Below, piece after piece: positions 23,369 through 35,800 of a DNA stretch of 64,000 bases. A model generated the notes under the pieces. That model did no database searches, had not been told where the DNA came from, and saw nothing but the letters and a program-made list of their open reading frames with translations. This stretch comes from Epichloe hybrida (lineage: Eukaryota > Ascomycota > Sordariomycetes > Hypocreales > Clavicipitaceae). The DNA lies in assembly GCA_019022495.1 (NCBI GenBank), contig JAFEKR010000009.1, positions 1,364,001 through 1,428,000 on the forward strand. The letters are read 5' to 3'. A program made the translations under genes and the position numbers. The stretch's first letter is position 1. Each line of letters begins with the position of its first letter.

Positions 23369-26300
23369 CTAGCAATCTCTCTTTTTCCTTCGTGGCTAAA
23401 GAGCTTAAAAACATAATAAAAATTAGATTAAAGAAAAGTGTATACTAGTGGATCCCTTAATAGGAATCCGCTGCTCTAATTAGCTGTTATAGCATTGGTT
23501 AATTAAATTACTCTATTATTCCTTACCTAAGCTCCTGTTTCCTAATATTGCGGGTCTCTTTACCTATCCTTTAACATAAATCGTTAATTTATTTAAATTA
23601 ATCAAAGAGGAAAGTGATAAATTTAGCGATGATTTAGTTATCGCATTTACTAGATTATTATTACCGTTAATTCACCTAACTTCGTAAATCTCGTGCCTTT
23701 TATATAATTGATAAAGAGCTATAATATTAATTATTAGTCTCTTCTCCTTTGTGGTTCCTAGCTTCACAAGACATTTATATAACAAAAAAGAGTTAGTATA
23801 GAGAATCATAGGAATCTAAGGCATCTTCAATCAATCTATAATCTAATATAGAGTCATGGAAATCGCGTAGGCAATGTCTGCGCCTTAAACTATGCTATAT
23901 AACTTAGAGGCAAGCATACTACAAGTAACTCTCTTACTCTTTATTAAGCTATATATAATAATATTACCTTTTATAATAAAGGTATTATTATCTTATATTA
24001 TCTCGTTACTAATCATAATCACATATCCAATCTATAAGCTTAAATCCTTGTTATTAGCAAGCAATCCATCTACAAACACAAAGAGCTTTACCTCCTCAAG
24101 GACTAAAGGAATATATTATAGTCTGCGCTATTAATTCTTAATCTACTATTTAAGGTGTTTATTAAGACATGTAATATCTTCCGTAGAGGGCTCTTAGTAT
24201 TAGGCTGTAATTAAAAGGTTATACAAAGCCTCTAGTTAACACATAGTTGCGATATAGCTTCCTCGGGCTTATTATTCTATATAGTCTTGCTTTACTATTA
24301 AGAATTAAGGATTAACTTCCTTAATCTTCTAACTCTAACCTTTCTAGGTTAAGATTAGCAAGTTATTAGTGTTCTAGGTTAAGATATAGCTATTAAAAAT
24401 AAGGGGATTCTTAGTGGTTAATTATTGCTTTTCTTTAGCTATGAAATTAGCCTTCTAGAGCTCTTTCTCTTCTTTTTAGAAGAAGTTATTATCGCTTAGG
24501 CCTAATATATTATTAGTTTGTATTCTAATAATACTAAAGAGGTTCTTATTATTTAGGGCTATAATTAACAAGTAGGGATTGTAGGTTAAGGTCGTTATAT
24601 CAAGGTTATCCCTATAGTGACGGAAGTATATTACCTACTAGTGGGTTCTAGCCTCTATAATCCCGTAAAGAGGTCTAATTAATTTAATTACAGTCCCTTC
24701 TAGAAAGAGATATATAATTTGCTTTAGCAATCTTATAATAATTAGCCTTGTTAGCACTGTGTGCGATTAAGTGTAGGCTTGTGTGATATTACAAATCTAA
24801 AGGTAAATGCCTTTTCTTCTTAATAACAGAGCGATAGCTATAATTAGTCGTTAGCTTACACGTTATATTATTAGCGATTGCGTTAGGATAAATTCCTTTC
24901 CTTTATTATTATAGCCTTATATAATAAGACAAGATTTCTTATATAGTAAGTCCATTCCTTTGCCTTTAATCTCTCTAACTATATAAGAATTAAAGATTCT
25001 GTGACCTCCGTGCTTCGCTGGGTTAAACTTAATGAATTTAAACATATCCTAAGCTTATAAAGCATTAATCTTAGCTTAATTAGACTACTTAAAGGGTTTT
25101 CCTAGGGTTATAATCCTTCCTTCTTAGCAAAGCTAAAGAGTAAGGTTTTAATTAGCCTCTTCCTTTACTATAAGGAATACTATGCTTAGTATCCCTCTAG
25201 TTATAATCTCTTAAATAAAGGCCTCCTCTTAATCTTTATTTATAAGTATATAAAGCTAAACTAGGCTAATATTCTTCTTAGGGCTATAAGGTTTTCTTTT
25301 CCTTACTTTTATTCCTTTAGGGCATAGTAATAAGTCTTTAACTTAATAGCTTCCCCTTAGGGCCTTTTAGGCTTTATAAGCCTCTTTATTAGACTCTCCT
25401 ACACTTATAAATTACACTATAAGGGCCTTTCTTAGTCTCCCTTACTTTCTCTTAGCTAGTACCTATAGCTCTTTACTTACTTCTATTAGAGAATCTCTTT
25501 TATTAGTAGTAGTTAGTTATATAGTTACTTTTTCCTTTACATTACTAGGCTTTATCTCCTACTGCTTTAGCGTGTTATAGGGCTTTATCTCCTACTACTC
25601 TAGTCCCTCTATAATACATAGGTCTTTATAGTAGGGCTTTACTACTATAAAGCAGAACTTCACTAGGCCATAGGGCATATTAACTATATAGGTCTCTCTA
25701 TTAGTAGCAAGTAGCTTATAAGGGCTATGCTAGCTACCCTTCTCTCTTTACACACGTATATTAGCCTACAAGGGTAGCTAATATATAGGCACTATATTAG
25801 GGCTATTCTAGGCTTTAAGGGCATTGTAAACCTACCGTAAAGCTAGAAAATATTAGACTTTATTAGTAGCTTTATAAATTACCTTAGCATATTAAATAAT
25901 AAAGACGCTTAGCAGCAACTTATTTATTATTCGCAGGTAGCCTCTAAAGACTAGCACAGTTAGGATAATACTATTTAGGCCTATAGAGTCATTAATAGCC
26001 TTAATAGCTATTTAGAGGCATTACTCTAGCATAAGCTCTATTCTAATTAAGTCTGTAATAATATTATAGGCTTAGTGTAAAGGTCCGTGGTATCTCTTAA
26101 CTTTTCTAATACTATTATAAGCTTTAATTAGTATCTCACTAGTTTTAATTAACATTAATTAAGTATAATACCTAAATTTAGTAGAAGCAAAGTTATTACT
26201 AGCATCATGGATAATCTAATCTAGAGGTCCGAGATAAGTATTAATCTAATATTCGCGGATTACATCCTAGATATCTTAAGCCTTCTACTTCTTTAGATTA

Positions 26301-29300
26301 AGGAACTAGGCTACCTAGAACAAGGTTACTAAATTAACAATATGAAGCACTAGTCAGCCATTAATTTACATAATATTAACGATGATCTTGTAGTTAAATT
26401 CGTAGTTATCTTTGATTGTGAATTTAAATTAGCTAGGGGCCTTTCTATGTATCTAGCAATAGTAGCAGACTTTAGTTAATTTCTTAATTACCTAGCATTT
26501 AACTTTATAACTAGCTTAGTAAAGAATCTTTATAAAAGTTATTAAACAGAAGGGTAACTAAGTTAATAATATAATTAATAGATATCTCCTTCTAAAAGGT
26601 AGAAGGCAACTATTTCTCTTGCTTCTAGTAACTACTAAGGGTGTCCCTATTATTACACGATAGGTATAGTTTTATTGCCTTAGATAAGTACGTTAGTAAG
26701 GTTATTAATCTTAACTTATATCTTATCTATATTAGTAATTAAGAAAAGGAAGGGGGTAGCTATATTAAGGATATAGAATTCAAGCTCTCTAAGTTCTATA
26801 GGCATATAAAGGATTCCTTTTATAACTACTAATCTAGTGCTAAATATAATAATTTAGGGTTCACAGGGGGTTACCTTTAATAAAGGTATTAATCTTAATA
26901 AAGCCTTTACTTATACCTCTCCTATAGTTAACTTTCCTATAGCGCTAGTGTTAGGCATAATCTCTCTAAAGACCTCTTTAGAATAGCGTTCTTTAGAGAT
27001 ATAGTAAATTAAGCCTTTATTACACTCTTGTGGCTTATAGAGCTCTTATTTAAGGAATACGTGTTAAAAAGCTTAATTATGTAAGGTTACTAGGACGTTA
27101 ACATTAGCAGTGTTATGGTTAGTCTATGGTCCTAAACAGAAGAATTATATAATGCTTAGATATACTATTAATAGTAGCTCCTTAATATTATTATTATTAT
27201 CTTTAGCTTCTATATAAGCTATAAGATATACTTCCTAATTCTTACCTAAGCCTTTATTAGGCTTATTATTATTCTGCCCTTTATAGGAGGCAAGGAATAC
27301 CTAGAATCTCTTCTCTAAAGGGGGTGTATAATATGTTTTACTAGCCTACTAGTAGTCCTTTTCCTTTTAATATTCTTTAGTAAAGTAATTAGAGAACTAG
27401 TAGCTACTCTTACTACATATAAAGCAGCGCTTAGTGCTTAGCCTAAGGCTTTATCTATAATAACTTCCTTCGCTATAGGGGGATAATTACTATCCGTACT
27501 AATAATTAGTAAACATAGTCTCTAGAGGGTCTCTTTATTAGTACTAAAAGTATTAGGAGAACTTCTTATTTAATTCCATAATAGTAATTACCTTACGGAG
27601 GTCTCTAGTAAGACTTTTAAAGCCTATAGAGTATATGTATTTCACTATCTAATATTTAGGCACACTAGCTATAGTATTTAAGGCTTACTTATAGAGTTTA
27701 GTATTTACTATCTTAGTAGGGTATAAGTCTCTATAGATTTTCTTAAGGGTTAATAACATAATCTTAAGGTACTTAAGCTTGCTTTTATTAGGGTTTTTCT
27801 TAATTATACTCTTTAGTATTATACTACTCTATTTATAGTAATAGAATTACTAGTTACTTTCTATCTTAAAGTATTAATAAATACAAGTAATTATCTCTTT
27901 ATAGGAATAGTTATTCCTAAAGAGGTAATTAAGGTAGTATTACTTAGTATTACCTATTAATATAATAGGGAAAGCCTTCTAATAATATATTTAAGGAAGG
28001 TTAATTCTATCACACTTATTTTTAAAGAGCGTAATCTTTAGCGTTAAGAAGTTATATAGCTTTTCACTATATTAGTTACTATCCTTATATATCTTTATAA
28101 GCTCTAAGATTTTCTTTGTAATCTAATCTTTAGAGAGGAATTGCTATAAAGGCATAATTTATTATAAATAATGGTTTACTAGTTATTCTTAATAGTAATT
28201 ATCTAGATAGAGCTATTAATATAATAGGGATTATTGTAGGGGTTCTTATAAGGGTTTAAGCAATCTCTAGGGTTAGGGAAGGTTAATTTCTAGGGTAGGT
28301 TATTAGGGCTATTAATATTAAGGTTCTAGGGGCTCGGAAGATTATAGTCTTTTTTATAATCTTTCCTATAACTAAAGGGGCATTAAGGTTTAATAAAGCA
28401 CTTCCTTAAGCAATACTAGGATTAAATATCCTAGGCCTTACCTAATAAGGATGCTATAATCTTGTAAAGAATTGCATAATTCTCTAATAATATCCTTAGA
28501 TACCCTTTTAAAGGTGTCTTTAGACTAGCCTTTAAAGTCTTCTTAGAATAATTCCTATAGGTTATTATCTCTCTATCCTTAATGCTTACTAAGGTTAATA
28601 AATCTTATAATCTAGTTATTAAGCTTAAGCTACGTAGTAGTCTCTAGATCTAGCTTAACAGATTCTTTCTAGTTATATAAGAATTCATAAGTAATCTATT
28701 AAAGGCATAGGGGTAATTTATACCTTTAAGGTCTCTTAAGGGTAATAATTAGAGCCTTGCTATTACTAGCAGCCCTTCCTCTTATAGAAGGTCTAGATTC
28801 CTCTGCTATCTTTAACTATAAAAGGAATATTACTAATTTATTATTTTTACTACTAATCAAGCTCCTATGTTTACCTATTGCTATTACAAGGTTCTTCTTT
28901 CGCATTTTAGGAGCGTTATCACTCTAATAAAATCAGAAGATTGCAAAAACAGGAAAAACAGAGGAAAAAGCAGCAGAAGTAGTAAAAGTAGCAATAATAA
29001 ATTAATAGAGATAAAGAAAGCAATAGAAGTTCTAAAAGTAACTAGAAAATAATAGAGAAAGTAATAAGGGAATAACAGGAATTGCCACTTCCTGTTTTTT
29101 GTGAAAAGAAGGGAAGGAGGTAATCTCTCTTTCTTACTAATAAGCATGGGGCGAATAGCACTAATAATAAAGGGGGCAAAAAACGAGTAGTAAATGCTTG
29201 TGGGGAGAGATTAAAGGTCTATTAGATAAAGGGAATATTTATAGAGAAGTTATAAATGTATTAGCTAGCTTAGCTAAGGTTATTTAACGTTAGGTTCAAA

Positions 29301-29623
29301 ATAAATACCTCACGGTAATAGATTCGGTTAGTTAGTTAGTTTTCTTATAATAGACAATAAAATCGATAATTAATAATAATATCCCAGATAGATATAACAA
29401 AGTTATATCCCTAAGCCTAAGGGTTAATAGATTAATTCCTTAGAAGCCTAATAAGCCTATAACTAGGATTCTAGTCTCTTCCTTTAGCATACTTATATAG
29501 TTATGCCTCTTTACCGTAATAACTATTATAGCATAATAAGGGGTAGTGGTAGTAGCGTCTATAAAAATGTCTCTTCTTGTGATACCTAGCTTATCTATAG
29601 TTGTGAAGTTAACCACTAATTAG
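23369..29623 (-). pseudogene. Copia B gag-pol remnant
   Basis: Minus strand. Gag begins near 28870. A zinc-knuckle-like CFICSKSSYQFSNYFTKEY lies near 27420. The integrase core reads GPLD..IHDASNNFASTKF near 26200 followed by AYNSIRKVKRYYGPLH, matching the fungal copia GPPDxIxHDA...ERYH pattern with RIP substitutions. RT lies in roughly 25900-24200. RNase H shows RVTCSMLASKLYSIV and KLGTTKEKRLIINI (about 23930-23640). Premature stops fall at expected Trp/Gln positions throughout, so it cannot encode its proteins. Confidence 0.83.
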
Positions 29624-29884
29624 TGTTAGATGCACTAAGGTCCTACGCAGGTAATAAATCCTGTATAATTCAAAGTTAATAATAGTTAGTTAGCTAGATA
29701 GCTAGGAAAGAGGGAGAAGAGAGGGAAAGTCTAGATGCTAGAAAAGTGAGCGAAATCCGTATGTGGGGCACAAAAGGGGGTGGCGAATTGATGCAGCCAA
29801 TCGCATCGCGTGCATCGCGCCGGACCCACAATTAGTCCGGTCTTTGGCCACGATTGAACCGATGAAGATCCGAAGGAATCAACA
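29624..29884 (-). repeat. Copia B 5' LTR (right copy)
   Basis: 261 bp. The right (outer) half is unmutated (GCGCCGGACC, CCGATGAAGATCCGAAGG). The left (inner) half carries transitions relative to 23108-23368. Confidence 0.94.
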
Positions 29885-29889
29885 GTAAT

Positions 29890-32670
29890 AATACTACTAT
29901 TAAAGGTTAGTAAGTTCCTTATAAAAAGGATTTGCTTTAGTTTAGTAGTAAAAGAAGTAGCTTTTAATTAATCTTCCTCTTATTAAGAGAACTTATAGTT
30001 AGATAGTCTAATTATATTATTAGTCTATATCCCTATACACACAAAGGTTAGGTTCTCCTTTATTATTACAAGCAGGCATAGGTTAAATATAAAGGTTATT
30101 ATCTAGAGTATTTCTCTATAGTAATAATAATATATTACCTACTAGTAGGTACTAGCTTCTATAATACTATATAGAGGCTTAATTACTTATATTATTATAC
30201 CTATAGGGTATAGGTAATAGATTTAGATAGGGATTTAGGCTAGGATTATATAACTAAGAAGCGTTTATGCTTATATATAAGCCTATGTAATATTACAAAG
30301 CTAGAGAATAAGGCCTAGTAATAACAACATAGGTACTATCGTAAGGATTAATCGCTAGCTAGCTTACTAGATTATCGGGGCCTATGTGAGGATTACTAGC
30401 TTCTCCTTATTACTATAACCTTAGATTATAAGCCTTAACTTCTTATATAGATCCATTATCTTACCCTTTACCTTGTTAATAATATAGGAATTAAAAATTT
30501 AAACTTTACTATGCTCTTTTTTATTATACTTAATAAATTTAAACACACTTTATTTAATTAGAGAATTAATCTTAGCTTTAGTAAATAGCTTAAAGGGTTC
30601 GCTAGGGGTCTTAATAATTCCTTCCTTATGTAATCAGATTATAAGCTTAAGGTTAGAGCTTTCCTTAGCTAATAGAAAGATATTAGTCTTATCTTTTATT
30701 TAATTTACGTAATTAATATTAAATATAATAATAGGGGGGTTCTTCTAAGGTCTCCTAGGTTCTTACCTTAGGGGATTAGTAAGAGAGGTAGCTATAGGCT
30801 ATAGGGAGGTATCTTAGTTATTTACGCTCTTAGGAGGTCTCTCTTTATTAGAATCTTTGTAAAAAGGCCTAATAGATATTAATCTAAAGGCCTTAGGGCC
30901 TTAAAGGAGCTTAAGAGTATAGGTCTTACTCTCTATAGCTAATAGCTTATAGGGGCCTGCCTATTCTTTGCCTTTATGCTATATGCATATAAGTAATCCT
31001 AGTAAGAGGTTAATAGTTATAGAGGTATTAGGACTATTCCTTATAGCAAGGGCATTACTAACTTTCTACTAGGCATAAATACGCTTAACTTCCTTTATTA
31101 CTAGTTAGATTATAAGGGCTTACTATATAATATCTAGTAATAGAGGCAATTCCTTAACTATACAAGAATACGTGCTAAAAATAAGGACTATTAGTATAAG
31201 ACTATTTAATCCTACGGTGTTATTTATAGCTTTAACTACTATTTATAATGCTATAGGCTCTAGCGTTGTTAGGTATTCCTATTAGATGATATTATAGGCT
31301 CTTTAGAGCGGCCTATAATTTAGTATCCGTAATAAGTAAATCTAAGGGGCCTAGATAGATGTTAATCTAGTAAAGATAGAGTGCTTCCTACGTGGTCTTT
31401 ATAAAGATATCTTTAATGAATCTAGCTATATTAAAGGATATAGCTATATTAATAACTTATAGAACAAGGCGGTTACTATTAAGATATATAATGTCTATAA
31501 TAATTTCGTAATTATAGGTATATTTATCCTAAAGAGTAAATTTAAACTAATATGGGCTATCCATATATAATTAGCACTGCTAGCAAACCTTAGTTAGTTT
31601 CTTAATAGCTTTAAACTTAACCTTATGCCCTAATTTACATAGTAAATCATAAAGATATTAAACTAAAGGGTGTCTAAAGCGTTAATGTAATTAGCAGAGC
31701 TTAATCTTTATAAGATAACTTTAAGTAATACTTTCTTCTTTATTAAGAAGTATCTACATATGCCCCTATTTATACATAATAGGAACCTTAATATTCCCTT
31801 ACTATAAAATGTTCTCTAATGTGTAGAAATTAATCTTTAGGCAGGTTATATTATTAAGGTATAAGAGAAAGGGAGTGTTTATAAGGATTACCTAAAAGAG
31901 AATAATTCTAAATAGAGTTAGCACTTTAATTAATCTAAGTGCCTTAATTGGTTCTCTAGGGCCAAATTTAATCTTTATCTTTCTAGTATCTAACTTATTA
32001 AGCGTGATAGTTAGTATTACACTTTATAAAGCTAAGAATTAAGGGTGGCTTACTAATAAATATCCTATAGCACCTATATTAGCTATAATACCTTTAAAGG
32101 TTCTAGATAAATATTATCCTTTAAGTGTAAATACGCTTAGCGCCTTATTTAGTTCCTAAAGATTAAATAGATCCTTCTTAACTAGAGTATAAGTTATTAC
32201 TTTACTAGCAAGAATCTTAGTGGTTATATAGCTATTATAGGTGGTCCTATGTATAAAGAAGCTTATAGGCACTTAGCTATTACTATTTTCTTTGCTAAAA
32301 CCAAGTTCTATTAGGTATTAGTTAATATTATTATCCTTAGCTAATTTAGGATTATTATTACCTTTATACTATATTAGGAATGTATTATATAAAGAAGCTG
32401 TTAAGTCTATGTGAGAGTGATTCTTAAATTATTAGAATACCTTCTTCTAGTCCTTATCTAAGTGTTTAGTTAACTAATAACCTTCTTTACTATATATATA
32501 ATACTTTTTTAAGTATTAAGGCTTACTCTTTAATAAAGATTAACTATACTAGGCTTCCTTGCCTTTTCTATTATACTTATAGTTAGTCTAAAAGTATTTC
32601 TTAGTGCTAGCTTCTATAGGGAACTACTACTAATTAATTAAAGCTTTAGATTTGCTAATTAATATCCTTA
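29890..32670 (-). pseudogene. Copia A pol remnant: RT, integrase, zinc knuckle
   Basis: Minus-strand reading resumes after copia B. The part near 31300-31400 parallels the copia B integrase block (GPPD...HDA-type motif, degraded). Near 32440-32540 a zinc-knuckle-like YYIYSKEGYQLTKYLDKD is visible, where RIP changed Cys and His codons to Tyr. It ends at the gypsy insertion (32671). Confidence 0.7.
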
Positions 32671-32861
32671 TATAAGGCCTTACTTATAATACGGGTGCAC
32701 TCCGCTAGCGCACCACGCTATAAGGCTAGGTTTATATAACACTAGCAAGCTACTAGCTATAAGTTAGCGACTTACATATATAACACACTTAGACCTAGTA
32801 AGCTTTAGTTAATATATAAATGCCCCTATATCTCTTACCTAGCTATCCCTTTATTCTTATA
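32671..32861 (+). repeat. Gypsy 5' LTR
   Basis: 191 bp, 5-bp duplication on its left. The outer end keeps ACGGGTGCAC, which is ATAGGTGCAC in the partner's inner end. The inner end is the more mutated. Confidence 0.93.
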
Positions 32862-35800
32862 ATTCTAAAGCTTCTCCTACTAGCTACCTAAGAGTAATAT
32901 AGGGGGGAGAATAACTTAATTTACTAGAACTATGCTATATATTACTTAGGATTAGCTAGATAATAGTAATACTATAGCTAGGGATATGCTATATTCTATA
33001 ACCCTATCTAAAGCTATACCCTTTACTATAGTAGTAGAAAAGGTAGTAGTTAGGGAGTAAATTGCTTAGCTTAAGTAACTTAAGGAATTATAGGATTAAG
33101 AAAAGGAGCTTACTAACTTAATATAATCTTATAGAGAACTAGTAAAAAGGGGCTAAAAGGATAGTTTATTCTTAAGCCTTAGTAGCTAAGAAGTTAAGGT
33201 CTAAAATATTATAGAACTCTAATACCCTATAAACCTATAGAAGTATAAGATATAGCTTAATAACCTTAACTATACCTTTAAGGGGGCAAAGAAGAAGTAT
33301 TACTAGGATAACTAAAAGATTCTCTTTATACTTAACTATATATATATAAACTATTAGGCTAGATAGGACTAATACGTTAAAGAATAACTAGCTAATAGTT
33401 AGGATTATCCTAAGGATAACTAGGATAAGTTCTAAGACTAGACCCTTATGCTACTTAAAGACTCTATAAGCTATAATATATAAATAGCTATATAGCTAGA
33501 AAATATAAAGCAAAAGGAGGGCTAGAGTCTTATTAAGTTTAGTATTTACTTAGATTTACTAGAGAAACACCTAGAACGCGCTCTAGAAAAGACTTATACT
33601 CTTATATTCTTTATAAAATTACTTCCTAACTTATAAGATTATATTAACCTACATATAAATATTACTAGTCTAATATAAGAAGATATTATATAACTTGCTT
33701 AGTAATTCTAGGAGGTGATATTAAAGAATAAGCAAAAGCTAAATAATTTAGAAGAGAAGGGGCTATATAAGGTAGCTTAATACTAAAGATGTAACTCCCT
33801 ATAAGGATATTAGCTAAATAAGGACTAAAGAGATAAGGATAAGGATAAGGAAAAGACCCTAGCTACCTATTTAAATAATAATAGACTATAAGGAAGAAGA
33901 TAGTGCTTTAATTATAGTAATATAGAGTATGTTATTTATAATTATAATAAGCTAAGGAAAGACTAGTAAGAGAGCTAGGAAAACTCCTAGAGGTAGAAGT
34001 AAAAGCCCTTACCTTTGCCTTAGATATTAGGGTACTAATAGGACGCTAATTCTATATACTAGTTACTATTTATAGGCATAAAGATATTAAAATAGTAGCG
34101 AATCTTAATAGTTACGCTAAGATTAATATTATAAGCGCCTAATTTGCATAGACTTATAAGCTTAATTAGGCTAAGGCTATAGCACCTATCTTAAAGGTAG
34201 TAGGGGCTCTAATAGTTCCCTAATATAGTATCTATAAGGTACTTATTATAATTAAAGATTTATAGGGTAAAGAGAAAGATCTTAAGTTACTATATATAGT
34301 GGTTAATAGGGACCTAAGAGCAAAGGGAAGCCTTATATTAATTAGAATACATATACTTATAGAAGAATATATATATCTTTGCTTATACTTATAAGAATAG
34401 TAGTTTAAAAAGAGAAAGGTAGCTTTTTTACTACTAACTCCCTATAAGTTTATAAAGGTAATACGTAATAAGATAATTATATATGCTATTATAGGTGTAT
34501 TAGAGAATAAGTTTATCTCTCTTAAAGATAAAGAGAAGGTAAGAGTATATAGAACTATTAAAGATATCCTAGAGGAACTACACAAATTTAAAGATATGTT
34601 TATATTAGATAAGGTAAGGAGCCTCTTATTAAAGAAGTTAACTAACTATATAATTAATCTTATACTAGGAGCTACACCCCTATATAGACTAATCTATTCT
34701 CTCTCCTAAAGTAAGCTTAGAGAGCTTTAGGAATATATTAATAATAACCTAAAGAAAGGCTAGATAAGACCCTTAAAGAGCCTAGTAAGCGTGCCTATTC
34801 TATTTATACTAAAGAAGGATAGAACGCTTTAGCTATATATTAACTATTAAGGGCTTAATAAGGTAATATAGAAGAATCACTACACTTTTCCCCTAATTTC
34901 AGAGATCCTTAATTAATACTAAGGGGCCTATTTCTTTTCTAAGATTAATATTAAGGATATGTACTACTAAATTTGTATTAAAGAGGGTAATAAGTAAAAG
35001 ATAGCTTTTTACATGTATTATAGGCACTATAAGTACCTTATAATGCCTTTTAGGTTAATAAATACCCTAGCTACTTTCTAGAGTTATATTTATAAGGCGC
35101 TATATAGGCTAGTTAATACTATTTATATAGTGTATTTAGATAATATCTTAATCTTCTCTAAGATAAAGGAGGAGCACACTAAACATATTAAGTAAGTTCT
35201 TAAATGCATAAGGTTAGTAAAGTTATATATAAAACCCTCTAAGTGCTCTTTCTATAAAGAATTAGTAAAATTCCTAGGATTTATTCTCTTTATTAACAGG
35301 ATATTAATAAATACTTACTAGGTTAATATAATTAGAGAATAGAAGAAGCTAATAAGTTTTAAGAATATATAGTTATTCCTTAGGTTTTATAACTTCTATT
35401 AATAGTTTATTTATAAATACTCTAGGATTATGGCACCTCTTTATGCGCTAATAAAGGGTAGTTAAAATGGCATCTAGACTAGGAGGTTTATATTTAGAGA
35501 AAAGAAGTGGTTAGTGTTTAACTAGCTAAAAGATACCTTTTAGCAAGCGCCTTTACTCTAACACTATAACCTAAGTTAAGCGGTGTGTATTAAGATAGAT
35601 ACCTTGATTTTTGTAATAGTAGGAATCCTGTCTTAGTAGGATAATAAGGGCTATTAGTATTTAGTGGCCTTTTAGTTAAGGAAGTTTATAGATGCTAAAT
35701 ATAACTATAGTATAGCTAATTAAGAGTTACTTGCTATAGTAAAGTTATTTAAATACTAGTAATATTATATTAAAGGCATGGAGATACCTATAGAGGTCCT

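Larger units (their letters stand above)
23108..29884 (-). mobile_element. Ty1/copia retrotransposon B, nested in copia A
   Basis: 6777 bp with 261-bp direct LTRs (23108-23368, 29624-29884) that begin TGTT and end AACA. The 5-bp duplication GTAAT occurs at 23103-23107 and 29885-29889. A minus-strand polypurine tract (GGAAAAAGAGAGA) adjoins the left LTR, so transcription is right to left. Gag, zinc knuckle, integrase, RT and RNase H can be followed on the minus strand through RIP-type stops. Confidence 0.93.

Noticed and set aside
23892..24134. 80-codon plus-strand ORF in copia B as a membrane protein
   Set aside because: The hydrophobic appearance comes from AT-rich RIP sequence. The minus strand here encodes the copia RNase H region.
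28867..29147. Opposite-strand small ORFs (61 and 87 codons) in copia B
   Set aside because: They arise from purine/pyrimidine-biased leader sequence of the retrotransposon. The repetitive Leu/Ser/Lys composition is not protein-like.
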